Part shown: positions 1 to 11,375 of the stretch, piece after piece
How positions within the stretch are numbered: position 1 is the first letter of the stretch
How the letters are laid out: the number at the start of each line of letters is the position of its first letter
From: Calliopum simillimum
Taxonomy: Eukaryota; Arthropoda; Insecta; Diptera; Lauxaniidae
Length of the DNA stretch: 64,000 nucleotides
Direction of reading: 5' to 3'
Assembly (NCBI GenBank): GCA_951812925.1
Contig: OX638368.1
Location: 77,234,909 to 77,298,908 of the forward strand
Position numbers and translations under genes: made by a program
Notes under the pieces: generated by a model
The model's input: only the letters and a program-made list of their open reading frames with translations
Database searches by the model: none
Told to the model about the DNA's origin: nothing

Positions 1-39
1 AATCAAATTTAAAGCTTTTTATAAAAATTTTTTGAAATA

Positions 40-2118
40 AAGGATAAAAAACCGTGCAAGTTAATATTAGTTATATTTTGTTTCATATCCTGTAGCTTTA
101 TCACACTTTCACAACACACCCTTTTACCCTATATGTATATAAACGTGCAAGAGTATTTTCATACAATTGCATATAAATATTCATACAAATCAAAGATGGG
201 ATGTTTGAAAAATTTAACCCAGCATGCTGTTTGGCTCGGACAAAACACTTACAAAAAAACATGCATTACGCAAAATATGACAAAAAAAATCATGACACGT
301 GATTACAAAGACAGTTAACTACAGTTATTTTTCAATCTAAGTTTGAGTTGACGTTTTGACAAGTTAACATTATAAAATTCACAATTATTGACAAGGGTTG
401 TCATGCGATTAAAAGGAGTTGAAAACATATAATTAGTTCTGCTAACCGGTTGATAAAATAATTGCGTAGAATTACGACCACTTCTCCGATTCATATTGAA
501 AAAAATAAAGTTTAAAAGTTCTGGAGCAGCAAGGGACCCAGTGACAAGTTGGTGCAAATATAGAATATCTGCATTATCCCTGCGTTCCCTTAGAGACTGC
601 AATTTAAGTAGCTTCAAACTATCCTCATAAGGAGGAAGGTTTGAAAAATCAAACCAATTTAGGCCATTCAGAGCAAATCGAATAAAATTCTTTTGAATTG
701 TTTCGACTCTATCAATATGAACGTTATAAAATGGTGACCAAACTTGACTCGCGTACTCCAAGTGAGGACGCACGATCGTATTATATAAAGTTACCGTTAA
801 TAATGAATTATTAAATTCTTTGGCCCATCTTTTAATAAAACCAAGCAGAGGCTGCTTTCTTACATACTTGATTAATGTGTTCATTAAATGTTATTTTATC
901 ATCAAAATTAACGCCTAAATCTTTAACAAAATCGACACGACAAATGTTTTTGTCTTTTAATACATAATCATACTTTGTGTTGTTTTTCTTCCTAGGAAAT
1001 GTAATTGTTTGGCATTTATCAGGATTTAGATGCAAGTTATTTTTAAGGCACCAAATTTCAAAGGATTTCAAGTCAGACTGAAGCAGATGAGTGTCGTTTT
1101 TCTCCCTTACGGACCTGAAAATTTTCATATCATCCGCATAAACTAGAAGATTAGAGTTTTTGATGATATGGGTTACATCATTTATAGCTAAGATAAAAAG
1201 TAACGGTCCTAGGTGACTACCTTGTGGGACACTAGAAATCGCCGTAAATAGAGAAGATAAGATTTTGCGAAATCTTACTTGATAAGAAAGTTCTGATAAA
1301 TAGGATTCAATCCAGTCGATAAAGGTGGAAGGAAATCAAAACTTTTTAATTTGAAAATAATTAAACTTTGTGGTAGCTTGTCAAATGCTTTACTGAAATC
1401 TGTGTAGATACAGTCAACTTGGCAGCCAGAGTCAGGTGAACTCAAGGCAAAAGAAGAAAAATCAAGAAGGTTTGAGACTGTAGATCTGCCATTGACAAAT
1501 CCATGCTGACGTGTTGAAATGATTTCACTGCAATAGACCTTGACTTGATCATATATAATCTTAACAAGTACTGTAACAGGTATGCCATCAGGCGCTGGAC
1601 AAGAACTATCTTCAACAGATACAATGTATTTCACTATAAGCTCTGGTGAAATTGAAAACTCATTGATTGAAACTGTGGGATCATTATCCATGAAATCGAA
1701 ATAATTTCATCTGGAGAAAATAGTTCTGGTGAAAATGATTTTTTAAACAAGTTGGCAAACAACTAGGCAATAATTTTAGGGTTATTTGTATATCCCTCTG
1801 ATGCCTTGAACTCGGACGGAAACCCGTCCGATTTCTTTTTAGAGTTGATAAAACCCCAGAAGTTCTTGGGGTCATGTAATATATTCAACTTCAATTAATT
1901 CATATAAACAGAATAGGCTGAAGCTGATTTAAATTTAAATTCCTGAAACAAAAGATTGTATGTTTCAAGGTCATTTTGATTTTGATTACTGACGTATTTT
2001 TTCCATGCTCTATTACGATAATTACGTATATTTTTTAACTCTTTCGAATACCATGGATATGACGAATTATCAAGTTTTTTATAATACGTGGTACTGACAA
2101 TGATATTGCTGAAGATAA
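40..2118 (-). mobile_element. Decayed jockey-type non-LTR retrotransposon, copy 1
   Basis: Minus-strand LINE remnant. Reverse transcriptase (RT) pieces and a 3' untranslated part match those of the better copy at 29.25-31.8 kb; in both, the 3' region has a CACTTTC-type stretch followed by an AACCC(A/T)GCATGCTGT stretch. The endonuclease part is missing, so the copy is 5'-truncated near 2118. Ends are approximate and no target duplication was found. Confidence 0.8.
315..1875 (-). pseudogene. Broken reverse transcriptase of LINE copy 1
   Basis: Remnant of the replicative polymerase of a LINE (target-primed reverse transcription). Pieces lie at 315-884, 832-1128, 1275-1691 and 1684-1875 in shifted frames. 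The Y-A-D-D active site is readable near 1130-1145 between the listed pieces, and the stretch GFVNGRSTVSNLLDF and the first catalytic block (TDFSKAFD) sit within 1275-1691. Compared with the copy at 29.4 kb, roughly 70 residues are missing between the end of the palm entry region and IIYDQVKVYC, consistent with an internal deletion near 1560-1580. Several frameshifts make it non-functional. Confidence 0.85.
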
Positions 2119-2139
2119 TTCACTATAATTCACACCAAT

Positions 2140-2415
2140 ACAAGTGGTAAAAGATTAGATAAAATGGCAAAATATTGATGTTCGTCAATGCCCCGCGGAG
2201 TCACCTGATGTAAACCGAATTAAATCTTCAAGTCACGAAAATGCATTGCTTATTATGCAATCAAAAATTGTGAAAACGGGACGAGTTGTTTAATGAAGCT
2301 AAAAAACGGTAGCAGGACATTCCGCACTCATTTGAAAATAGTTTTATCGCATCCATGCCAAAAAGATGCACTGCTGTTATAGAAAACAGGGGCTATTCCA
2401 TTAAATATTGATTTT
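2140..2415 (+). pseudogene. Tc1-like transposase C-terminal fragment
   Basis: Translating 2155-2410 with frameshifts gives a Q-x-P-A-x-S-P-D-V-N-x-I-like stretch, then SMPKRCTAVIENRGY and an S-I-K-Y end. These match the catalytic-region and C-terminal signature of Tc1 transposases (usually W/C-P-x-Q-S-P-D-L-N-P-I-E, then S-M-P-R-R-x-x-A-V-I). Stops and frameshifts are present. The final glutamate region is degraded. No inverted repeats could be assigned with confidence. Confidence 0.7.
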
Positions 2416-2644
2416 TTTAGTTATTAATTTTTAATTTAGATTAACAGTTGCAAATGTTTTGCACAGCCAATTCTGATACATTTAGTTTTGTATTAGTGAT
2501 GTATGGACTTTTTATTTTTGTTTTATAAACAACAATATAAATGACATAAAACCTCATACCAAGTATTTTATTTGCATCTGTTTTAGTTGCCGAAAATTGG
2601 TGATTCAGTTTCAAGTGTTTTTGGTTGCAAACGTAATGCACAGC

Positions 2645-3839
2645 CAGGGGCGTGGAGAGAAAATCCGGGCCCGGGGTTGATTATATACCGGGCCCCCTCC
2701 ACTACTAGTTTTTTTTTATTCGATACTAACCCACAGGATGCCCAAGAGATATATGAAATGTGCAAAGTAATGATTTTGTTTGCTTCCCGCCCATATTCAT
2801 AAAACAAAAGTCAAAAAATAAGATTTCGGCCGGTTTTCGATCAATGCTTGAAAAATATTGATACTAAAAAAAGGAAAAATCATTTTAACTGCCCCGTTAC
2901 TTCGAGACTATTGGTTTTTTTCGGAGATGTCATTAAATCAACCTTTGTGGAGAATAACTAGACCAACATTATATCCTTAGGAGAATTCGGTCCAAACATT
3001 AAACTTGTTGCTGTTTTGGAACAAAAATAGTAATTTTTTAAGAAAATTTTCATGACTAGAAATTAATTTTATGTTGTAGGAAATTAAATGTTAATTAATT
3101 AAAAAGAAAAAATTAATTAAAAACACTAATTTTTAAGGTGTGGATATGGTCTCAAAGTACTGATTTTTGAGCTATAAATTGGTCTTGTATAATTTTCCTT
3201 TCAACAAATAATATTTTCCTTAAGGCATGATTCGGTACCTTGAAGTTTTTAAGCTATGTAGAGTGTAAGGGGATAATAATTTTATAAGTTTTATTTTTTT
3301 ATAGTTGAGATTAAAGATGGGCGTTGGCTCAAGTTTTATTCATTACCAGCGATGGGCTCGAGCTTTGAAATCGATTTTCATGTGAGACCGAACCTAACTA
3401 CAAAAGCTCTTAATTTAGAGGCTCGTGAGGACCCGTAAATCACACGAAGGTTTAAGAGCACGAAATTGGAATGGAAAAAATTTTGTTCTTAAATAAAAAT
3501 ATGGAAAATAATGTATAAGTGAAGTGCTTAGAATGAAAATGGAGTAAGTTAAGTCAAACAACAAAACTTATTAGATTTGTCCAAAAAGCTTAAGTGAGCA
3601 GACAATGTATAATCTTTGTTTTTTCTCGTTTGAAAAAAAAAAATAATTGAGCGGGCCTGAACTTTTTTCAACTGCCCGTTTCCTCTAGTCGAGCCTAAAT
3701 AACATTTCGCAAGCGTGCAAAAAACTACTATAAATTTTATTAATGAAGATTTTGTTTCTGCTTAAATCCGGGCCCTCCAAAAAACTCCGGGCCTGGGGGA
3801 ATCCCCTCTTTACCCCCCCCCCCCTTCTCGTCAGGCCTG
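2645..3839. mobile_element. Non-autonomous hAT-like element
   Basis: The left end reads CAGGGGCGTGGAGAGAA and the right end, read outward on the other strand, CAGGCCTGACGAGAA. Imperfect 8-bp target duplications flank it: TGCACAGC (2637-2644) and TACACAGC (3840-3847), 7 of 8 identical. GC-rich subterminal blocks (CCGGGCCC type) occur at both ends. The CAG-type termini, 8-bp duplication and lack of a transposase frame fit a deletion derivative of the hAT superfamily. The inside is AT-rich and unrecognised. Confidence 0.65.
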
Positions 3840-3847
3840 TACACAGC

Positions 3848-4440
3848 TCTGTATATGCAAACTTACCCAAAATTAAATTTAATTTAAATGCACTACCAAA
3901 TCGTACGATAAGCAAAGTTTATAATTTTACTTACAAAAACAGGCAGTACGTCGAGTAAGTACGCGCATATGCCGTTCCCAACGTTTGTAAAAGTTCACTT
4001 AAGTTAAGCCACAATAGTCGATATTGTGATATTATTTTTGGTGTGCATTCTATATTAATATCCTGAAAAGATAAAAACATAAGTATGTAGATATTTAAAG
4101 TAAAACACATAAATAATAACATTTTTAAAAAATTTTAAGATTTGTGTGTGGCTGTGTTCCTGAGTTAATGCAAACTAATAATTTTTTAAACAATTGAACT
4201 TTTTTAAATACATACCATAACTGAACTTATAATAATTTAAATATAAAACTTTGCAAAAGTTTAACAGCAAAATTAAACCTCTTGTTCCTTATGAAGTGGT
4301 GGGCATCGATCAATATTTTTCCCCGATGCTGAAGATCTACACGACAGCTTCTCCTTGTAATGTTGAGTATTTAAAGCTGGGTAATGTTTAAAAAGAGACA
4401 GACCATATTTTCGTTTGCGTCTATCCTTCGAAATATACTA
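3848..4440. other. Unassigned AT-rich interval
   Basis: No coding region, clear repeat boundary or RNA gene was recognised here. From about 4330 the sequence grades into the satellite-like family described at 4440. Confidence 0.5.
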
Positions 4441-5117
4441 TTGACACTTAACAGAAAAATTGTTTAAGCAAATGTTTGCTTACAGGGTGCCATTTTCGCT
4501 ACCTCAATTTGGAGCACCCTGTATAAAGTCTTATTTCCACGGTTAAATATCGTTTAATTATCTGGTTATATCTTTATCAGAAAATTTTAAGAAAACTAAA
4601 GTTGGTCTACTAACTTTATATGAAGTTTGCAGACCACGCTATATCGCAGAAACTATGAGAGCGGAAATTTTATTCTTTTCACGATTAATTATCGGTTAAC
4701 TTACGGGAAATTCCCCTACAAAATTCTTTTCGAAAATTCAAAAAAAAAAAGGTTGGTCTGCTAACTTCATATGAACTTGAAATACCACATTTTTGTTTGC
4801 GTCTAACTTTCGAAATATATATTTTAGAGAAAACTCGATTTGGCAAATGTATGCTTGTTTTTAATGTAGAATAAGATAATTGCATAAAAATTCCGTTTTT
4901 TCTAAGAAAACAGGGTGCCATGTTAATTATCTCGGTCTGGAGCACCCTGTATAAATTTTTATTTCCACGGTTAAATATCAGTAATTATCTGGTTATATCG
5001 TCATCAGAAAATTTTAAGAAAACTAAAGTTGGTCTACTAACTGCATATGAAGTTAGCAAACCACGCTATATTTAGAAGCTATGAGAGCGGTAAATTTTTT
5101 CTTTTCACGACTAATTA
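4440..5117. repeat. Satellite-like repeat, ~428-bp period, about 1.5 units
   Basis: The block CAGGGTGCCAT...GGAGCACCCTGTATAAA...TTGGTCTACTAACT...ATGAGAGCGG starts at 4483 and again at 4911, an offset of 428. The GTTGGTCTAC block repeats at 4601 and 5028. Further units occur at 8557-8923 and 13814-13887. CAGGGTGC and GCACCCTG within a unit form a short inverted repeat. No coding potential is seen. Confidence 0.8.
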
Positions 5118-6150
5118 CACTGTTCGACACAAAAAAAAAACACATGGAAAAATCCAAAAAATTCTTAAAGTAGACATTAAAAAAAAAATACCCGTGTCTC
5201 GTGGTTTTTCTCCAGCACGTCTTATTTTTTTTTAATCGATTTTTGAAGTTTTTTTATCCACTGTACACGAAAAAAACAAAAATACCGCATTCTTGTGTTA
5301 AATCAATGAATTTAACTATATGATCCTTACATTTGAGGTGTATCATGTGTTCAGCACACTTATGCAAGATATTGCGGGGAATATTTTTGTGGAAAATTTT
5401 AACCCTATACAACCCCCACATGTGGGTTATTTTTGCCCTTTTCTTAAAAAGGTACAAAAATGACACCTAAAACAGGGGAATATTGAGTCAGTATGTACTA
5501 CAGAAATATTTCACTACAGTTGCTGAACACTAAAAAAACTAAATTTGATCCCGAAAGCAAAAAAAGCGTTAAGTAAGCAGTTCTAACAATAAATATTTTC
5601 CAAATTGCACCCCACTGTTAAACTCTAAAACTACATTTTGGACAAAACTCGTTTTCACAAGATCATAACGAAATCACACAAGGATAATTTTCCTAGAACA
5701 CATTAACCTATTATATCCTGTTTTTACGGGTCTTTTTGACCCCTTTTTCTAAAACTGAGCCACATTGGGTTAAACAATTTTGCAAAAATATCCTACAAAA
5801 AATTTCACTTGGATTTACCAAATACGATAAATTCTTAAAACTTAAGGTAAGCGCGTCAGGGATGTAATAAATATGCAATGTGAAAAGTCCTAAATAATTT
5901 TAACGATTTTTTTGGTTTCAGGCTCAAATTTCGACCTTTTCGTGTTTAGAAACTAGTAGTGAAATTTTATGGCGAATGTTTCTGTAGTACATACTGACTC
6001 AATATTTCCCTGTTTTGGGTGTCAGTTTTATACCTTTTTAGGAAAAGGGCAGAAATGACCCACATGTAGAGGTTAAAATTTTCTACAAAAATATTCCCCG
6101 CAATATTCTGCATAAGTTTGCAGAACACATGATACAATGTTATAATAAAA
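5118..6150. mobile_element. Fold-back element, family A, right end missing
   Basis: The left terminus CACTGTTCGACAC follows satellite sequence ending in TTA (5115-5117). Arms of several hundred bases are inverted copies: 5285-5510 (GCATTCTTGTGTTAAATC ... GAGTCAGTATGTACTACAG) pairs with 5975-6135. The spacer at 5700-5776 holds a hairpin cassette (AACCTATTATATCC ... CATTGGGTT type) also found at 56.1 and 57.8-58.2 kb. No protein is encoded. The right terminus is not seen, so the copy is truncated. Confidence 0.7.
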
Positions 6151-6439
6151 CATTACATATAAGCGCATCTGCCACCCATATCATTATTTCATTTGACACC
6201 AATGCACTCATATTTTGTATTAAGCAAATTTCTTGTGAAGTTCAATCATAAATTAAACCATTGGACTTCACATTACAATCTTATGCACTTGCCTATGTGC
6301 AATTCCAAATAAACAATTTCCCAACCTTTCCAGCATTTTGCTGCATTTATATTTCAAAGCAATTTATCGTCTTGCGAAATCATAATCTAGACTACCAGTT
6401 TTTTCATGTGAAGTCCAACCATAAATCAGACTATTGCAC
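6150..6439. other. Unassigned interval
   Basis: AT-rich DNA between two palindromic repeats. No gene, RNA or repeat identity was recognised; only a weak mirror of the right flank of the next palindrome is visible (TTGCGAAATCAT near 6374). Confidence 0.4.
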
Positions 6440-7925
6440 TACACATTAGGCGTGTTTTAGTGCATGAATTTTGGATTTTGATACTTGACACCCCTCAATT
6501 TTGTGAGGTTGGAAAAAAAAATAAGTTTGGAAAAAAAATTTTGGGGGTGGGGTGAGGGTAAGGGTTGGCGCATCGAGGTCAAAGTTGAGAGAAAAGGAGA
6601 AACAATTTTCTTACAGCCCTACAAAAGGGGCCACCTCTAGAGGGTTCAAATGTATGACCGACCTACATTATTTTTTCTCCCCCAACATTTTTACCAAGCA
6701 TACCTTTCTCTTATCTCTAACCCCTAAGGGGGTTCCCATACAAAATTGACAATATTGTTTCCTCCTCAACATTTTGCCCCACCATACTTACCCTCTATCT
6801 CTAGCACTTTAGAAGGCTCTCATACAAAATTGACGTCATAGACATAAAAAATATGGAATAGAAATCGTCAAATAGGCCCATAACTGCCCAGGAGTCTTTC
6901 CTCGAATATGACCGATCCCCATTATCCCCCCTCCAAAGTTTCACAGCTTACTTACCCCCTATTTCCAATCCTTAAGGGGGCTCCCATACAAAGTTAGATT
7001 TTTTTTTAAAACTGCCCCCACTGCCCTAACTGGACCATAGGTACCCTTAGAAGGGTCAAATGTGTGACCGACCCCCATTATTTCTAGGAAAATTTATAAA
7101 AAAAAAATTGTATGGCAGCCTCTTTCAGGGTTGAAAACAGGGGGTAAGTATGTGGGGGAAAAATATAGGACGCAAAGAAATAATGGTGGTCGGTCATACA
7201 TTTGACCCTTCTAGGAATACCCGTGGGCCAGTTAGGGCAGTGGGGGCATTTTTTAAAAAAACCGAACCGTAAGTTTGTATGGGAGCCCCCTTAAGGATTG
7301 GAAATAGGGGGTAGGTATGCTGAGAAAAAACTTTGGAGAGGGGCTAATGAGGGTCGGTCATATATTTGACTGGTCTAGGAGTGAATTCTGGGCAGTTATG
7401 GGCCTATTTGGCAATTTCTTTTCCATATTTTTCATGTCTATGACATCTGTTTTGAATGGGAGTCCCCTAAAGAAACATAGATAGAGGGTAAGTATGATGG
7501 GAAAAAATTTTGGGGAGGAAAAAATATTAGGGACCAGTCATACATTTGACCCTTCTAGGGGCACCCAGGGAGTGGTGGGGGTCGATTTCCTAAAAATTTA
7601 AATTTTGTATGGGAGCCCCCTTAGGGGTTAGAGGTAGGGGGTAAGTATGCGTGGTAAAAATGTTGGGGGAGGGGAAATAATGTGAGTCGGTCATACATTT
7701 CACCCCTTTAGAGGTGGCCCCTAAGCATTTGTAGGGCTGTATGAAAATTTGTTCTCTCTTTCTCTCACCTTTGACCTCGATGCGCCAACCTTTACCCTCA
7801 TCCCACCCCCAAAATTTTTTTTGCAAACTCATTTTTTTTCCAACCTCACAAAATTGAGGGGTGTCAAGTATCAAAATGTTGTTACTAAGGATCTCCATAC
7901 ATTCTTAAAACACCTCTACTACACA
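6440..7925. repeat. Long palindrome with G/C-rich arms
   Basis: Left arm TTTTGATACTTGACACCCC (from about 6475) is the inverse of GGGGTGTCAAGTATCAAAA (ending about 7877). The pairing runs through a CCTCTAGAGGG block, a GGTCGGTCATACATTTGA block and a TATGGGAGCCCCCTTA block. Weaker pairing extends to about 6440 and 7925. The centre lies near 7060-7090. Inside each arm the GGGAGCCCCCTTAGG-type block recurs three or four times at roughly 150-300 bp. Short reading frames here are by-products of the arms, so this is read as a fold-back element without genes. Confidence 0.75.
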
Positions 7926-8309
7926 TGTTGGTTCATCGTTTCGCAAGAACCTTTTTCGGCTTCTAAATGCCACACAACTAATTTCGGCACCACGCCATAC
8001 TTAAATTTCACAAGCATTTTACAGCTTACATAAGTATGTCAAAAATTGAAGCAGAATTCTTCATAATTTTAACGGCACCTTGCCGACAATATACAAATTG
8101 GTTTATTTGTGATGTCAGCAAAATAAACCAATTTGTAAAGCGAATGAAAAACCACTTAAGTTGTATTGAATGGGATAGTTAAGTACTAAATTTTAAGCTA
8201 TATAAACTCTGTAATTTCTTTAAGCAAGTCAGTTCACTTTTGACCTACGTATATAAAGGTTTTTCTAAATAAAATAAATTTTATTTTCTTTAAACTAAAA
8301 ATAAAAGTA
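7926..8309. other. Unassigned interval
   Basis: No gene or RNA seen. A short inverted pair TAAACCAATTTGTA / ACAAATTGGTTTA occurs near 8090-8145. The rest is AT-rich and unrecognised. Confidence 0.4.
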
Positions 8310-8556
8310 TACAACTCAGATGTTAGGATCATATAGTTAAATTCATCGTTTTAACACAAGAATGCGGTATTTTTGGTTTTTTCATGTAAAGTGGATAAAA
8401 AAACTTCAAAAATCGATTGAAAAAATGTGACGTGCTGAAGAAAAACCACGAAAAATTGGTATTTTTTTTAACGTCTACCTTAAGAATTTTTTGGATTCTC
8501 TAATGTGTTTTAAAATAGGTTCGAAATTGTTGAACAGTATTATCGGTAACTTACCG
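8310..8556. mobile_element. Half copy of fold-back family A
   Basis: This matches one arm of family A (CATATAGTTAAATTCATCG, then the GACGTGCTG and GAATTTTTTGGATT blocks) and ends in GTTGAACAGTA followed by TTATCGGTAAC of the satellite. The terminus is therefore the inverse of CTGTTC and abuts the same TTA position of the satellite unit as the copy at 5118. The other arm is absent. Confidence 0.65.
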
Positions 8557-8923
8557 GAAATTACCACATCAATTTTTTTTCCAAAATACAAAAAAAAAAG
8601 GTTGGTCTGCTAACTTCATATGAACTTAACAGACCACATTTTTATTTGCGTCTATCTTTCGAAATATACACTTTACAGAAAAACTGTTTTAGCAAATATT
8701 TGCTTATTTTCAGTGTAGAGTAAGATAATTGAATAAAAATTCCGTTTTATTTAAGAGGTGCTATGTTCGTTATCTCAGTTTGGAGCACCCTTTATAAATT
8801 TTTATTTCCACGGTTAAATATCGGTTAATTATCTGCTTATATACTCATCAGAAAATTTTAAGAAAACTAAACGCTGTATCTCAGAAACTATGAGAGCGGT
8901 AAATTTTTTATTTTCATGGTTAA
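8557..8923. repeat. Satellite-like repeat unit (428-bp family)
   Basis: Carries the same block order as at 4.4-5.1 kb: GGTTGGTCTGCTAACTTCAT, GTCTATCTTTCGAAATATA, GGAGCACCCT, ATGAGAGCGGTAAATTTTTT. It is interrupted after TTAATTA by the fold-back element beginning at 8927 and resumes at 13814. Confidence 0.75.
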
Positions 8924-9948
8924 TTACACTAGTTTACAAATGATTAAAAATGTTTTTCCCTTTGAATGCCTTTATTCATTTTATAAGTAAAATGTGCTGT
9001 TGATTCCGAAAATCGCATTATTTTTTTTTTTGTCGTTTTCAAGATATCGGTCATTATCGGTTTTTGGACCAAAAAAAAAGATAGTTCCATTTAAATACAA
9101 ATATCTCAAGAACCAATGTTTGTGTTTAAACGTATTATATGTTATATTAAAAATAATTAAATTACCTATAAATGATGATCACACCACTTTTTGGCTGGTT
9201 TGTTAGTTTTAGCGAAATACATTGATTTCTAAAAAAAAATTATTTTTTTTCCGAAAAAATTATTTTTTTCCGAAAAAATTACAAAAAAGTCAAAATCATC
9301 TGCAGATTTATACGAGAAAAAAAAAAATTTTAAAATCATTTTGTTTTTTTACATTATAGTCTATGTATTTGTAAAGCAAATAAGATACTATTTAAGAAAA
9401 TCGATGGAAAAATGCAAAAGTTATATAAAGTTCATTGATAAATTACTAAAATGCGTTTTTGCCTATTTTTTCCGTTTTTTTGTAATAAACTGTTCGATAA
9501 TTTGAAACTTTTTGTAAAACACATGAGAAAATCCAAAAAATTCTTGAACTAGCCGTTAAAAAAAAATACCCGTGACTCGTCATTTTTCCCCAGCACGTCA
9601 GATTTTTTTTAATCGATTTTTGAAGTTTTTTAATCCACTGTACATGGAAAAAACAAAATTAACGCATTCTTGTGTTAAATCAATGAATTTAGCTTTATGA
9701 TCCTTACATTTGAGGTGTATCATGTGTTCAGTAAACCCTCTAAAACCCCCACATGTAGGTTGTTTTGACCTAAATGTGGGGGGGTCAAAATGGCCCACAT
9801 GTAAGGGTCTTAGAGGGTTAAAATTTTCTACAAAAGTATTCCTCGTAATATCCTGCATTAGTTTACTGAACTCATGATACACCTCAGATGTAAGGATCAT
9901 ATAGTTGGATTCATCGATTTAACACAAGAATGCGTTATTTTTGTTTTT

Positions 9949-10105
9949 ATACCCTACACCCAGGGTATATTCACTTTGTCCTTCCGTTTGTAACGCAGAG
10001 AAGGAGGCGTGGCAGGTATAGAAAAGTATATATATTCTTGATCAGCGTCACCTCCTGAGTCGATATAGCCATGTCCGTCTGTCTGGCTGGTTGGCTGGCT
10101 GGCTG

Positions 10106-10137
<32 letters not shown>

Positions 10138-10932
10138 GCTGGGTGGCTGGCTGTGTGTTGAAATACACTTTTTGGAAAAACTAAGCAAGATAATTCAATG
10201 AAATTTGGTACACTGCCTCCGTCGCCAAAGTTAGCTCGGGGGATTGAAAATGAGCAAAATCGGTCAACGGACACGCCTACCGCCCATACAAAAATTATAT
10301 TCAAAATGCAATTTTAGGAGTATTTTTCACGACAATGCAACCACAATACATATAAGTACTACGAATTGTAAGCGCAAGCTCTGATAAGAAACTGAGCGAA
10401 TTCGGACAAGAGGGCGTGGCACCTCCCATATAAGCAAAAGCTTCAAAACGCTATACTGAAAGCGTTTTTTGAGATATTCAAACCAACTTTGACTCAGACA
10501 CTAAAAATTATAAATGAAAGCTCTCAGAAAAAATTGGTTGAAATCGTACAAGGGGGCGTGGCACCTCCCATATAAGCAAAAGTTTCAAAATGCTATACTG
10601 AAAAAGTTTATTGAGATAATCCAACTTAATTTCACTCTGACACTAAAAACTATAAATGCAAGCTCTGAACAAAAACTGGGTGTACTCGGACAAGAGGGCG
10701 TGGCACCTTCCATATAAGCAAAAGCTTCAAAACGCTATACTGAATGCGTTTTTTGAGATATTCGAACCAAATTTGACTCAGACACTAAAAATTATAAATG
10801 AAAGCTCTCAGCAAAAATTGGGTGAAATCAGACAAGGGGGCGTGGCACCTCCCATATAAGCAAAATTTTCAAAATACTGCAGTGTAGGGTATTTATTTTT
10901 TGGCCAGGCCAAAATTTACATCCTTACTAGTT
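9949..10932 (+). mobile_element. DINE-1/INE-1-like Helitron with internal tandem repeat, copy A
   Basis: The 5' part reads ATACCCTACACCCAGGGTAT, then a stretch matching the fly INE-1/DINE-1 family (TATATATTCTTGATCAG, GTCGATATAGCCATGTCC, GTCTGTCTGG), a GGCT-rich microsatellite, the GGGCGGTAGGCGTGTCC-type block, and a 142-bp tandem repeat. The 3' end has a short hairpin (TTTTGGCC A GGCCAAAA, 10893-10911) followed about 16 bases later by CTAG and then T, as expected of Helitron-type 3' ends. No Rep/helicase protein is encoded, so it is non-autonomous. It lies in the right arm of the 8927 element. Confidence 0.75.
10412..10866 (+). repeat. 142-bp tandem repeat inside DINE copy A
   Basis: GGGCGTGGCACCT starts at 10412, 10554, 10696 and 10838, exactly 142 bases apart each time. 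Units contain CATATAAGCAAAAG, a GAAAGCGTTTTTTGAGAT block and a CAAAAATTGGGTG-type block. The short frames of 67 residues seen twice here are by-products of the period. Confidence 0.9.
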
Positions 10933-11375
10933 TTCATTACAGTGGATTAAAAAACGTCAAAAATCAATTTAAAAAAATCTGACGTGCTGGAGAAAAACAA
11001 CGAGACACGGGTATTTTTTTTAACGCCTACTTTAAGAATTTTTTGGATTTTCTCATGTGTTTTAAAAAAAGTTTCAAATTATCGAACAGTTTATTACAAA
11101 AAAACGTAAAAAATAGGCAAAAACGCATTTTAGTAATATATCAATGAATTGTATACAACTTTAGCATTTTTCCATCGATTTTCATAAATAGTATCTTATT
11201 ATAAAAGTTATTTTTTCTTGTATAAATTTGAAGTTGATTTTGATTTTTTCTTAATTTTTTCGAAAAAAAAAAAATGTTTTTTTTAGAAATCAATGTATTT
11301 CGCCAAAACTAACAAAGCAACCAAAAAGTGATGTGAATATTATTTGTAGGTAATTTAATTACCTTTAATATGACA

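Noticed and set aside
9954..10304. Frames with repeated Q-P-A-S, possible secreted repeat protein
   Set aside because: They translate the GGCT/CAGC microsatellite of the DINE-like element; the same block reads on three copies in different frames.
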